Assembly (NCBI RefSeq): GCF_001577835.2
Contig: NC_029516.1
Location: 163,305,212 to 163,369,211, forward strand
DNA: 64,000 nucleotides
Reading direction: 5' to 3'
Origin: Coturnix japonica
Taxonomy: Eukaryota > Chordata > Aves > Galliformes > Phasianidae
The position numbers and the translations under genes were made by a program. How positions within the stretch are numbered: the first letter of the stretch is position 1; the number at the start of each line of letters is the position of its first letter. This document shows, in pieces, positions 13,731 through 27,400 of this stretch. The notes under the pieces are model-generated. The model did no database searches. It was not told the origin of the DNA and saw nothing but the letters and a program-made list of their open reading frames with translations.

Positions 13731-16700
13731 ACACAGCATCCTTTCTAGCACCACCTGCATGCTGAGAAATCAAAATGCAAAGCTGTGAATAAACCAGCAG
13801 TAGTAGCTTTATTAATGGCCCTCTTGACAGTTAACTTTCATCCCATCCTGAAGTTCTTCCTAATGTAGATTAGAATGGATGTAACTGTGAAGCCAGTTTG
13901 TGTCTGCACTTTGTCAAACGTGTGCTGTAGGTCTCCTGAAAGTCGTCTCCTTCACTTGGACACTCAGTTATGAACAAAATAAGCTACTGTAAGAAAGTTA
14001 CCCTGCTTAAATTGTATGAAATTAACATGGTTTTAGTATTCTGTTTTGTGGGATCCTTTATTTACATACGTTCCTTTCAAAGGTATGATGGATTCCCTTA
14101 ATATTCAACTCAAAAATACTTTGGCCCAAATTCCACTTGTGGGAATTAGAAGGAAAAGCTTTTGAATATACTAGCCCCTTGTCAAACATCATAAAGCAGT
14201 TCATTCTGTGGGAGAGTACAGCCAGTTTAGCAGATGCTATGACTAGAAATACATTTTTAAAGGCTAATCAAGAAGCATAAGCCTACTCTAGTACTACATG
14301 TATCATGAGATTAGCCTACAATGAGAGAAGGAAACAATTATGTTTCCTGAGAAAACCAAATAGGAACCATCTGAACGAAATGGAGACAGACAAATTAATC
14401 TCTGAGTCACATCAGTGTAAGTCCAGAAAGTCTCCAGTGATATTTATGAAAGCTTCCCTGGACTGAATCCAGGTAATGTGAAATATAATTAATCCCATCC
14501 TACAGATAATAAAAACACATCCGGATGTTTTGGTGTTTTTTTTTTTCCCCATACTGTAAAGTGTTAACATGGAACTTTTTTTGTCCACTCAAATGTACTT
14601 CAGTACGATCAAAAAGTGCCACATTCCCTTCCCTTTCCATTTTTTCTGAAGGGTAATGTACAGAAAATGAGTCTACTTTGGGGAAGAGAAAGAACTTCCA
14701 TGTATATCTTTCAGTCATGTGAAGGCGAAACTATGACTTACTAGACTGTCCAAAATTATGAAATTTGTTCAGCAAAAAGGGACTTTGCCTGATTTTCATT
14801 TCTTCCATTGACTCAGATGTAGTCAGAAGTTTTCTAGTTCTGCTCAAGGAGAGATGAGGTTTTATCTCACTTTCGTTTTTCCTCTCAGAGGAAACAAATA
14901 CAGATTGGTTAACACTGACTAAACAGATTGACAGTCTGGTCAGCTCTGGTTCTCAACTCACTTAAGGGCAGATTTCTGCAGAGTCTGTGTTAAATCTGCA
15001 ACACCAAGAATCATGAATTAAAGTTACACTTGCCAGTATTTCAGCAAAATATTTTGCATGTTCCTGTATTTTCCCAAAGAGAAGCACTTTGCTGAGTTAG
15101 CAATGTTGCTTTAACTCTGATATCTCAGAATATAAAAGCAACAGGATTTATGAAGCAACAAGTCATCTATTATGTTTGGAATAAGACCTTTGGGGTGGGT
15201 AATAAAACCTTTTACAAGATGGATCCAGACACAGCAGACATCAGACTAAGTACAGGCTGGGAATTTCTGTTCTGGGTGTAACCTAACAATGTTACTCAAG
15301 CACTGTGAGAAAGGAAGACAGCTGATAAAGTACATCAACAGGAGAGATGGCAGTCTCATTTATGAGATATAGGAAAATTATAGTGATTGAAACTTTCACT
15401 TAGTAAATACTGAGCCTACATTTTTCAGTAGTTTCCACTGTTACAAACAGAATCACAGAATCACAGAATTATCAAGGTTGGAAAAGACCTAGAAGATCAT
15501 CTATTCCAGCTAAATCATATTCCTCAACACCAAACATCCAAGGTTCTTGAAACTCCCATGGGTCGGTGACATACCACCACGGCAGTGCATTCCAATGCCT
15601 GACTACCCTTTCCGAGAAGTAATACTTCCTAATGTGCTATCACCTCAGCAAAATGGCTACAACTGTGCTTAGCCAGCAACCCCATTTTTGTCACAGACAA
15701 CAGCAAGAAGGTACCTACCTTGAACTCCTTCCCACTCATCACCAAAGTATCTGTGAGCTTTCAGTATAAACTGAAGTCAAAATAAGGAGTCCGTTGCACT
15801 TGATTTTCATTAGTTGCTTTGAACTTTGTAGAGAAATTGCTGTATAAAAGTGTACTAACAATGTTACTCAGACATCTTGAGAAAGGAAGACAGCTAATAG
15901 AGATGTCAGACTATGGAAGTGAACTTCTGTGGAACAAGAATGAAATGACCTGTCTGGATGTCATGGCCATGAGTGCACTAATAAGCCCAAACTGATAACA
16001 ACAACAAACCCTGGGACTTCCATCCACATGCTCTCTGCTCATTCATCCAGAGCTCAGTTTCACCTCAGGCCTGCCTTTATTGACTGATAGTGCGAACAGC
16101 ACCATGTTCTGCCCCCTAGATTGACCTTGGGCTTATGTCACAGCCTTGCTCCTGAGCCATCTCCTGCCATTCCCAGCTGGACTCCTTGGATTCAGCTCAT
16201 CATCATGTCTCAGATTGTTGTCTGACCACCATGTAACCAGGGCTTCTCACTCTCTGGGATTACACCCTGGTCTCCAAGCTCCTGCCTGTGCTGCTGTCAC
16301 CCCTTGCACACAGTCGTCTGCTCCAGGGGTAGCCCCATTCTTGCTGCTCCCTGAGAAAGAATACTGCATGCAAGATTAGGAAGAGAAAAAAAAACCCTCA
16401 CCAACTCTAGTTTTATTACAGAATCTGGATGGGGAATCATTAATTAGTCTGCGCACCAGGAGATGGTAACTTCCACTAGATTTTCCCAGCACATTTTCTT
16501 CTACTTAGCGTAAGAACAACTCCCTTCCACCCCCAGGTATAACTGTTCAGAATTCACATCCTGCAGGGCTATGAACACCCAGTGGAATGAGATCACGATC
16601 AAAACAACAAGCACCAAATTTTCCAGCACCTCCGTCTCTATACAGTAAAGAGCCTGTACTGACTTTCATCACATCTCAGTTCCCGCTAACTCATCACTTC

Positions 16701-17306
16701 TACTGCAGTTATGTACCTATCTCTCATGACGTCATTGCTCGGTGTAGTCTGACTGCTCTTCTGAAGATACACAAGTTGAGCAACGTCAATTAGGCCAGTC
16801 CCAAAATTGTTTCCAGTCTGTCCTAAGCCTGATGCCTGCTGGAGTTGTGCAAGAGCTGAAGGACTTGCATAATTAATACTTTGCCCTCTAGATACTTATC
16901 TCAGTAGAAAACTCTCACTACAGCTTTGTTCTTACAACTAGAAGCCCTTAACAACAGATGTATTTTTACCTTTATTGGAGTTAGGATGGCTGCAGGTAAT
17001 ATTCCTGCTGTCATCACAAAGAAAAGCTTTGGAGGATCAGTTCAGAAAATTCACAGGAAAAAAAAATGCATGTTGATCTTCTGATACCTTAGTCAGGAGC
17101 ACTGGGTAGGAAGCAGAGAACAGAGGCATAAGAAAACCCTATAGGTATAACACACATTATTTACACCAAATGCAAAACCATTGTTCAAGATTTTTGTTCA
17201 CCACTCTATGAGACTTACAGAGTGAATGTGTGTAGCAGGGTCATGTAGGAGGTGAGACAGGGCTTAAGCAGTACCTAAACTCAGCTTCACAGCTGGGTCT
17301 ACTGTT
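13731..17306. other. Intergenic; CR1 piece and a short direct repeat, no gene seen
   Basis: Holds the CR1 at 15448 and a roughly 42-base imperfect direct repeat (15282-15325 and 15857-15900). A more GC-rich patch lies at 16020-16380 but shows no convincing frame. Confidence 0.45.
15448..15645 (-). mobile_element. CR1 fragment (Y-like subfamily)
   Basis: Begins with repeated acagaatcacagaat, then ggttggaaaagacctagaagatcatc, and ends near gtgcattccaatgcctgactacccttt. These words are typical of the CR1-Y class in reverse orientation. The subfamily call is from memory. Confidence 0.65.
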
Positions 17307-17420
17307 TCATAGTCTCATAGTCTCGTGTGGTTTGGAAGGGACCTTAGAGATCATCCAGTCCAACCACCTGGGATTCGAGCCTCTGTGTAGCAGAGCGGCA
17401 CTTCTACCACTTGGCCAAAC
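17307..17420 (-). mobile_element. Composite tRNA-like SINE candidate, monomeric copy
   Basis: This is a second copy of the 2601-2797 element. It has the same GAGACTAT terminus, the same CR1-like tail and one tRNA-like unit matching the inner unit of the other copy. It lacks the outer unit, either through 5' truncation or because the family has monomeric members. Confidence 0.6.
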
Positions 17421-17644
17421 AATCCACTTGTTTGGACAGGCCCCTCCTCTGTGCCTTAAATGCTGTGCTTGGCATGCAAGTATCTCCGTGCTACAGTGAA
17501 CATGGAGGTGTAGTATTAAACATCCTACTGTGCTTTTGAGAAAGACCCACATTTAAAGCATTTTCCATATTAGACTACAGTCTGGAGCAGCACATGCAGT
17601 TATTTCCCCTTCCTTTCTAGCTATTTTAATATGTAAGAACTTAA

Positions 17645-17777
17645 AATCATAGAATAGTTTATGTTGGGATGGATCTTACATCCCACCCAGACCAACCCCC
17701 TGCCATGGGCTGGCTGCCCCCCACCAGCTCAGGCAGCCCAGGGCCCTTCCAGCCTGGCCTTGGGCACCTCCAGGGTA
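17645..17777 (-). mobile_element. CR1 3'-end fragment upstream of TMEM123
   Basis: Inverted CR1 end (atcatagaatagtttatgttggga, gcccagggcccttccagcctggcc). It sits about 100 bases before the TMEM123 CpG island. Confidence 0.75.
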
Positions 17778-17879
17778 GTAGTTGATTTCACATATAACGC
17801 GGGATAAGTTTGTCCAAGCACGTGGGGAACTTCAGGACCCCACTGAGGCCTTAATTCCTGTTACTGACGTCTCGAAGCA

Positions 17880-18440
17880 CGACCAGCCCCAGCCCCACCC
17901 CCATGGCTGCGCCGAGCCGCTCCGGTCGGGCTGTGCCGCCGCTGCCGCCCCTCGGTCCCGCCCAGCCCCGCTCCGCCCCTCGCGGACCGGCATCGCTCGG
18001 CGTGCTGCAGCCGTCCCAGCACCGCCCGGCTGCCTCCGAGGCCATGCGGCTTTTCTTTCCCGGCGCTGCTTGCGCGCTGCAGGCGGTCACGCTGCTTTTT
18101 CTGCTCGGCCCCCGTGAGTAGCGTTAGCGTGGGACGGGCGGGCTGTGGGGCGATGCTCGTGGCCGTGGGAGCGCTGTGTGTTGCGGGGCTGCGGCTCGGG
18201 GCGGCGGGCCCTGGGCCGGGAAGTTGTGTGCCGCGCTGTGGTGGGCTCCGCTCGGTTCCCTGTTGGCGCTGCGCTCCGTGTGGTGTGTGGTGAGAGCCGG
18301 GCTGCCCTGCCCGCTGCCCTGCCCGCCCTCGGGTGATGTCCTGGCGGGTCCCGCTGCCTTCCAGCCCCGCTGTTGGGTGGGCGGTGCGCTGTGTCGCGTT
18401 GCCCTGCTACGGCAGCACATCCGCTCGGTGACTGACTCGC
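17880..18440 (+). promoter_or_regulatory. CpG island, TMEM123 promoter and first exon
   Basis: A sharply GC- and CpG-rich block in an otherwise AT-rich region covers the first coding exon and the start of intron 1. It begins about 100 bases downstream of a CR1 fragment. No clear TATA box was seen, so this looks like a broad housekeeping-type promoter. The transcription start is not defined. Confidence 0.75.
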
Positions 18441-21400
18441 TTTCACGAGCCTGGTTCGGGTGGCAGAGGACCACGTTCAGGAGATAAACAAAGTGCGCTC
18501 GGATGGAAGGCGAGATGCAGAAATCCGAGCTGTTAGTGCTGCCCTTTCTAAGGCTGGAATGCCCCGTACCGTACATCGCAGCTTTCTAAAGTAAAGATGG
18601 GAAGAAAAAAAGAGAAAAGAAGGGTACCAAAATTAACTTGAATGAAAGAACGTTATTGTACTAAAAAGAAAGCTTTTTTGAAAGGCTTTTTAAAAATATA
18701 TTTGTAATGTATGTACCGCCCTACTGGGATGCTGGCATCCCTGTGCTGTGCCAGGCTGACACCTCTCCCTATACAGCTGGGCCTCAGCTGCCTTTGGCTC
18801 TGTGGCTCTGCCCCTGTGCGCTGTGGCTGCCCCCAGGGCAGGGCCCAGCTCACCAGCACAAGGCACTCGGATGTACTCCTTCCATCACACCTGGTTGTGT
18901 GGTCTCCATTATAATCTGCTCACAAAAACCGTGCCCTTTTGAGGCTCCCTTCAATGCACCTGCAGAGATATTGGCTGTAGGGTGGGACGAGAAGCCCCAC
19001 AGAAGTCCTTGTGTTTGGATGCGCGTGGTTAGAACACAGCTGCTTTTGGGTTGGCCTCTACTTACTCAGAAGCTGAAGTTCGTGTTGGTTTCAGCAGCGG
19101 TTCCCATGCTTCACTAGGAGTGCTGCATGAGAAACTGTGAAACTCAGCAAATAGTGTGGCATTAAAGTGGCAGCAGGTATGTCCTCACTGGTGTTAAGCT
19201 TTTAGGGCCAACTGGTTATTTCCATATAACGCTATTCTTTTACTCTGCTAGAAACTTTGTTTCTGTGTCAGGTCAATGGAAGAAACACCAAAATATTATG
19301 GTTTACAAAAATCCTTCCCACTGTTCTGGGTGAGCTGTAAGGTCCAACTCAAACCACTCTGTGGTTGTGTGATCTTAGTGAGGAGACACAAGGCAGCCCA
19401 CCCCATCCAGCTCATTCAGAAGACAGCTCCAGCACCTCCTGTGAGCCCACCTGCACAGAGCTGCTCCTGAGACCAGAAAAAAGCAGCAGTGTTGCCTCCA
19501 GGCCTGACGATGACTGTGGTGTTCTGGATGCCTCTGTACTTGGTTTAAATCCTTGCATGGCAGCAAAAGGTCTAGTTGTGTCTCAGACTCAAACTGACTG
19601 AAGCTGAGTATGTTACTTTGATCCCTGCTGTTTCCATGAGCATCTGCGTAATGGTTTCTTTTGCAAGACTGTGAAATGGATTTCACAACACTGAGGCATA
19701 GCAACCTGTCCACATTGCTGCGGAGATAATCCTGTGTGATCTCTGTGCCGGGCTCATGCAACAACCTCCTGTTAGCTCAAGGCCGCTTCAAAAATCGGTA
19801 TCAAAATCCCTTGTTGAGCCAAGGGAAAAAGAAACACGGAGCGTCTGGATAGCAAGTCTTGGGATTTACAGCTTGTCAGCATTGCCTGTTGCAATGCATC
19901 TAGGGCCTCTGGGTAGTTCATGTTTTAATCTCCAGAACTGGAGTTTCATCTGTTCCCAATGGCAGTCAGGGCGTGCTGGGGGTGCTGGTGTTCCTATTGC
20001 TGCTGTTACCGCTCCAGCTCTGTGACTTGTACGCGTTTGGATTGATCAAAGGCTGCTGTGCCAGCACGGATCTTTGCAACAAGCTGTGCGCTGTCAGTGC
20101 TTCCCTACTTCGCTGTTGTTATATTTAAACTAACAGAAGCAGAATGGCTTAGAGATAAACCTACGTCCTTACCTGCTTTGCATCAAACTTGAAAAGGAAA
20201 GGTTCCCAGGTACAGTTGGGATGACATCCACAAAATGAATATGTAAAGCTACGCTTAGAAGAAAACACGAGTCCCATTCCAACATCGTTCTGGAGCGCTG
20301 GGTTTAGTTAAGCCTGGGTATAAAGCCTGAGAATGCTCAGAGATGTGCTTGTCTTCTCTGTGAGTGAGTGAGTGAGCAGACAACCCCATTTCACACCAGG
20401 AACTGCCCGAGTCGTGCTGCTGTTGGTGTGTGGGTCTCCTGCCAGGCTGCACCTGCAGGGGGCTGCAAGTCAGAGTGTGCCTCAGTTGCAGGTCCCATTT
20501 CTAACATTAAGGGCTCGTGGGAACTACCGCTGTGTTGGTGTTTTCAGCATACGCTGGAATTACGTCCACTTAAAATTACATCCTGTTTATTTTCATTGCT
20601 CACCTCCATCTTTGTATCCGAACTGGAAGCTGCCTTCCAGCCGTAAAGCTGGAGGAGCTGTGTAGATTCTGCCCTTCTTGAAGTTTGTGTCTCCAAATTG
20701 TCTCAGGCTTACAACTTCATGTGCATCAGAGAGGCCCTGAAAGTGCTTGGTGCAAGCAGCTGTGCTGTGGTGTCTGACAGGAAGGATGCCTGCCTGCAGT
20801 GCACCCAACCAGCCGCAGGCACTGCTGTCTGTAGCTGCACCTGTGCTTGACCTTGAGGAGTAGGAGGCATGGAGCTGTCTGATGAAAAGGCTGCTTGTCC
20901 CTTTCTCTGTCCTTTTCTGGTATCTGGAGCTTCGTTGCGTTGCTGGAATCAGGCACTTCCTTGGTTCAGATCTGTCTCATCGTAAAGAATGAACACAGAT
21001 ATTTTTTTCTCCGCTGAATCGCAGTGCATGCAAACATCAACAGATCTTTTTCACCTAGGATTTCAAACCCCAGCCTCATCCTGTGGCCTCAAGAGCCATA
21101 TCTGCTCATGCACAGCGCTTCTGCACTGCCATGGCTATGCAGAAGGGTGTAATGCTTCTCTCTCTGCTGTGACCCAGGATATCCTTCCAGTTTCCCTGGC
21201 TAAAGCCTCCTGGTCTCCCCCGTGACTTATGTACATCTGGGATACTAAAACCACTGTTTGAGGATGGAGAGCAGCTTGGAAATGGTGGTGGTTTCAGATT
21301 CTCTCATTCTCACCTGTCCTGTTCACTTCCACATGTTCCAAAGTGGCATACCCTTTACACTACCCCTTCTTAAGATGTCTGTATCTGCTGGAGCAACTGC

Positions 21401-24400
21401 ACATTAAACCAAATTAAGAAGCTTAGCAGTTTTGGTTCAAAAAATATAATAATAAATATATCTTTGAAGCTGGGTGAGGTCTTGATCCCCTCTAACTTCT
21501 GTGTTGTCCTCCAGGGAGCCCATTCTGCTGACTGAGCAGGGAAGGGCATTGCATGTTCTCATTTGTATTTACAAGCTTTATCAGTCTGAGCTCTTTCTTC
21601 AGAATATGATCAGAACTAAACAGTGCTGGACAATGGTAGGATCCACAACTGATCTTGCAGGTGTGTGAATGCCAGGCTTTGCATTCCGTGTGGTTTATGT
21701 TTACATCTTACTGCTGCAGTGCAGGACCAGGCCTGAGGACAGACCCATCAGGCCTCTAATACTCTTAACAGTATGATATCCATGTAGGGAAGAAGCAAGC
21801 ACTTCTCTGCCTTCAAAGGCCTTATAGGAAAAGGTTTACATGAGAAGTTATCTTTCTTCTGCCGTAGATATTGTGGATCATATATAATTACTGAAGGACG
21901 ATGACTGATTTCTTCCTCTTACTTCTTTCAGTCTCCTTACATCTCGAGGAAGAAGAGAACTCTGTGTCAATGGGGAAGATAAAGCAGGGGATGGGAAGGA
22001 GTTCTAGTTCATGTGATGGTTGGATAGTGTGACCTTTGTCATTTGTGATGTGCTGAGAGCAGGCTGTTGTGGTACCATGTTTGTATAGCACCGTTACCTA
22101 ATTCCTACCCACAGTACCTTAGTCATGTAGATGCTCAAAGTGGCAGTTTCTATACTAACCACTTTTTTTTCTCTTCATGGAACTAAAACACCTCAACTAA
22201 ACTATTTTATTATTATTATTATTTTTTAAGTTGGAAATGCCTTCGCAGAGCTGAACGTCACCAACACAAGCTCTAATGTGACTTCATCCCCTGTGGTGCA
22301 AGGTAATACTCTGGCACTTCTTTTCATGTGCTTCAGTAGTGCTGAGAAAAGCGATGCATATTACTGCATGGATTAAACTGCCTGGTAATGGTTTAGCTTT
22401 TACTGGTCCGTGAACAGCAGTAGTACAGGATGGAGGTGCTCTGACTGTCATGTTGATTTGCTGACAACTGAAGATATTTAGGAGAAACAGCATAAACCAA
22501 GTCAGTTCTCATGCCCTTAGGTACCCTGCAGCAACAGGATGTTGCTCGTTGCTGGAGAGGTTGAACAAAATGAGAAAACTTTATGTGTTGAACTAGAAAT
22601 ATCTGCCAGCATCAATTTACAGTTAAAAAGAGAAGCAAGTAGAAAGCCTGCCAGGCTGTTATTTTAGTGCTACTGACAGAAAGACAAGGCTCTTGTTCAT
22701 TTGAATATTAATATCAAAATGGATTCCAGATTTCCTGTGCTTGAGCTTCTTGTTAAAGCACGTGTTTGATTCAGTGTGATGTCTTTTGACTGTATTAAGG
22801 TGCGTGCCTTTAAGCAATGCATGAAGTTTAAGCCACCCATGCAGAAGGGATTTTCCCTGAGTCACTTTTACTCTGTGTTCCTCTGCTCATCCCATTTTGC
22901 TTGGACAAGAAATGGGATGAATAGCCGATGACAACAGACAAATAGCTCGTTGACTCACTCTGTCATTGTACTGATTGCATCAGTGACTCTCACCCAAATT
23001 CCAAGGTGTGCATCTTCCTTTCACCTGTTTGAGCATGCAGTCCGTGTCCAGATGTGTTCCAAAGGCTGCAGAAACAAGAACTCAGAACCTGAGGAAAACC
23101 CAGAGCTGTACAGCTAGAGCACTGGGCCAGGGTGAACAAGGTTCGGCCCCAGCTGTGTCTGTGGCTTATATAGATATAAAAAGCAAAGTATCCAAGGAAG
23201 AATGTGTTTGTAATTGTAGAATTGTAGACCGTTTATCCAAGTCAGTTACATCTGTAACTTAATATCTCAGGTATCAGTATAAACATTGTGGGTTTAGTTC
23301 TCAACTCCGGAGCTAGTTGACAATAATTATACTTCAAAAATATATATATTCTTCTCCTTTCCTCCCCCTCTTTTACAAATGTTGCATTGCTTCTTACGTC
23401 TGAGCTTGTTTATAACCTGTGCAATTGCAAGGAGAGCTGACAGTGCTGTTCTGGAGCAGACTATTTCAGCATTGAGAACAGAAGATCCTTCCAAAGGAGA
23501 TATGCCTGCTGCTTGGCACTGCTATTCTTGTTGTCTTTTATGTTATGCTCTTTGTTTTCCAGCCGTGACGAAAAGCAGTAGAGCTCCTGCCAGGTTGATA
23601 ACACCAGCAGTGTAGGAGGGTGCTGTAAGAAACCCGTTACTTCAGAGGAAAGAATGATCGTGTGCATCTCCAGTGCAGAGCTGGAGGGAGGGATGTGAGG
23701 GTGGTGGCTGTTGCAGGAGTGGGAGTTTCAGAGCAACCCCAGAGGTCACTGCTAGGCAGAAAAGGCTGCTGGCCTTTAGGAAGTGTTGAAGAGGTTTACA
23801 GCAACAAGGACACTGAGAAATGGAAGTAGCATGAGTAGGAAAGCAAATACGAACAGTCTCTGGAAACAGGTGTGTTTGCAGGAGCCCTATTGTGTAGAGA
23901 CAGCATGAGCCAACATAAGGCTTCTTCACAGGCTGTCAGTCCATCCCTACATCACAACAGTGAAATGTCACCAAAATGAGCCCAGTGCATAATTGAGATG
24001 CTGCAAAATGAAAGAAAAGGTTGAGGGACAGGAAATGAAACTGAAATGGGGGAATAAAAACTGGAAAAAAACTAACACTTAAGTAGGTCAGGAGTCAGTG
24101 ACAACGTGGTTGATACAACAGCTGGTTTAGCACATAGAGAGCAAATAGGAGATGAAGCTTTTCATAAAGTGTGGCTATATTCTTGCTGCAATCAAGTCTG
24201 TGTGCATTTTGCAGAAGGATAAAACTACGTGGATTGAGATGGAATGCTCTGCTTTATTCTTGCTTAAAGCCTGCAAACTTGGAGCATTGTGCTGTTGGTA
24301 CTTTATAGTAACTTAAAGTTAATATGAATATATATATTTTTTGCTTTCTTTTGTTTCTTGAAGGAAATAGCACTTCGTCCAGTCTCTCTGCTGTGCCAAC

Positions 24401-27400
24401 CACACAGTCTGCAGCAGGTACGTATGTTCATCTGCCTGTTATTATGAGCCTAGAAGCTCCAAAACTACCCCCAGACCATACTGAATTCTAAAGAAATATC
24501 CATGAGAAGTGGTTATTTGGGAAAGGCTTTTTCCTTTTGGGAGGTAGAGGTGCAACATAAAATAATTAAGAGATAATAATAAATAAGAGATGCCATAGAA
24601 TGTCATAGAAGATCAAGAATCAAAAAATAAAGCTACAGGAAATAATTCAAAAGAAGTGGGGTCATCATTAATGTTGATTCTTTCTCACTTCTTCCATTTT
24701 TGTGGAATACAGCTGAGTATGTTGTTGTTTAAACACTGCGTATCTGTTTAATCATGTTTCACAGTAAATAGATTTAGAGTAAAATGAAAGCATTGGGGCT
24801 TGTGTTTCAACAATAAGACTGTTTCCTTTTAGGTAAAGTTCATGGCACCTTACACAGTAGAAACTAGTCTTTCTGGATCTCTTAGCACAGAACATTGCAG
24901 TTCAAGTGAGACATAAGCAGCTGATCTGGGACAATCTGTCATGGTTATTTTTGCATTGAGTATTTTACCATCACAAAAAAAAACCTACAGGTAAAAATGA
25001 TTTCTCAAGGCAGTACTGCTGCAACTGTGATGCTCCGACATAAGTAATGTGTTTACAAAACACATCTTTGTCGAAAGAAGAAACATCTTTGTCACATCAG
25101 CTGGTAGAGGTTGCAAGTGGGTTTTTGACCTGAGACACAAAGCTGCAGGTTATCCACCTGGATTTGCAGCTTTCCGCCCCTTGGCTCTGTTGATGTGGGA
25201 TTATTATTTAAAAATAAAAAAGGAAAAATTTAAGAAAATGATTTTGTGGAAGAGCTTGTGCAGGCATATTTTACCACATCAGCAGAGGCTGGGTAAGAAT
25301 TAATGTCGTGCAGTCATTCAGTCTGTGATGCACAGATAAAAGGTTGGTTTTGAGAGAAGAAAAACAGGTTCCATGCGTGAATTGGGTCCCCTTTGTGCAA
25401 AAAGCCCTATGAAAGCAGGGCAGAAATGTCGTGCCTACCCTAAGGTACTGTGTGCATTTGTGGAGTTTTATGCTGATCCTATGTCCCGGGTAAGTCATTG
25501 CATTTCCAGTACAGCCCTCACTTCGTGTCTCTGCCATATGCAGATAACCTGAGCTAACCTGATTTGCTTGCAGTTCCATTAAAACTCACATCAGTGGAGG
25601 GAAAAAAAAAACAAACCAAAAAAAAACTTTGCAGAGACTTTTGTATAGCAAGGAAGTGGTGCAGTTTCTCATTCCATTGCCTGCAGTATATACCAGTTTA
25701 GGCATGCCTTGCTCACAAAGTGGAGAGATTTTGGTAATCCCCTTGTTGCCTTAAGGTCTTCCTCGTGTGCAAAGTCACTGTAAAACACAGGTGTTTAATA
25801 CACCCTCTGCTCCAGCCCTGACTATGGACTTCTGGCAGAGGTCTGAGCTGTACTGTAAGAAGCAGCCTGAGCCTGTATGCTACCAGCCTAACAGATACTG
25901 TGCCTTGCTTCACCCGATTTACAGTTCACATCCTTCTTTTCTTTTTTTGGCTTTTTGTTGTTAGAAACTTCACAGACGTTAAGACAGTCCACACCCATTT
26001 TGATAATCTCTCTAGAATAAAGAGTGCCAGGTTTATTACTGGATGCATATAGCTGGGTAATCTTGCTTAGTCTCTGCATTTCATGGCAAGAATGAAAATC
26101 TCGTTGCGTGGGAAGATAATTTTCTGTGAAAAGGAGAGTGCTTATTTTATGAAGACATTCAGTAATAATTACTCGTGTGCTCTCACAGTGCTTGTGCAGC
26201 TTGAGAAGTTAGTTACACAAAGAGTATTGCATGGTGCTAAGAATTATCATTACACTGTACATGTAGCTCAAATGGCTATAAGATAGGTCGGGTACTTTAC
26301 AAAAGAAGATAACTGTCTCTTAAAAATTGTCATAAACCTGAACTGTGCTCCTGGCTTGCATCCTTTGTAAGCAGACAAAATAACTCGTACAGCCTGGGTG
26401 TGTTTAGCATGACGTTCAATGAAGCACAGCTGGTCTTTTGGGGAAAAGTAATTAGGGGAATAAAAGATAAAAGGACAGATGTTCCTAGCAAATGTTCTTT
26501 CATCTTAACTGTGTTGGTGAAATAGTATGAGTAAGGTTTTTTAAAGACAAAGCAGAACAGATTGGAGCCCAATTCATGTCAACTTCCCAAACTTCCCACA
26601 TGCCTCTGAAAACCTCCCACTGATGTTCTGAAATGACTGGCACTAAATATATCACAGAAGATAACTCTGTAGAAGATAACCAGATTTTACTTTTAATACA
26701 TGTTATATTACCAAGTGCTGTAATTTTATTAGTGATCTTTTTTTCCCTTCTTCATAAGAAAGTAATGGGGAGTCATCTCATGACTGTAGATGGTTTCCAA
26801 ATAGATTTCTATTTCCTACATTGAGGAACTATTGGATGTTTATGAATGGTTGTATGTTTGGGGAGTTTGCCTGCTAGTATTAAAATGTGCCCTGAACTTT
26901 ATCTGATGTATCTTACACATGCTTCATAGAGGAACTGAATTTCCTAATTGTAACAAGGTAAGCACAGCGTGGTTCTCCATCTGTCCCGTCTAATGAATGT
27001 TCATTTCATGCTGTCACCTAGAGCAAAGTACAAGGATAACATCAAAGAGGAAGATAAATCATATTTGCTGAGGGGGGGGGGAAGGTATTGGGCTGTTTCA
27101 GGAGTTTTAATGTTAAATGACCCAGAAAAGTGGCTTACAGGCCTCCTCTTTCTGAACATTTACGTTGTATCAGTGTTTGCTTTTTCATGTTTTTGGCATC
27201 CATGCCTGTATTGTAAGTGGTGAAACCAAAGTCTTAGCAAGGACAGCATTCTATGCATGGCTTCCTGCATTTTAGACTATGTTTACAGGAAGAACATTCT
27301 TTGGAAGCATTACTGATGTACAAAAAAACAGAAACTGAATATCAGGTTTGCTGCAGGACTGAGATGAAACTGTCCTTTATGCCAGCACTCCAAGTTTTAG

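Noticed and set aside
12338-13760. Several 80-136 codon frames on both strands
   Set aside because: They fall inside back-to-back CR1 LINE fragments and are non-functional repeat remnants or their antisense shadows.
1-17880. Search for MMP-family exons (MMP7 is the next gene beyond TMEM123 in mammals)
   Set aside because: No PRCGVPD cysteine-switch or HExxHxxGxxH zinc motif was seen in any frame of this stretch, so the MMP cluster presumably lies outside the window.
18087-18576. Long minus-strand open frames in the TMEM123 CpG island
   Set aside because: GC-rich sequence has few stop codons. The translations are Arg/Pro/Ala/His-rich with no domain, and they overlap the TMEM123 first exon in antisense.
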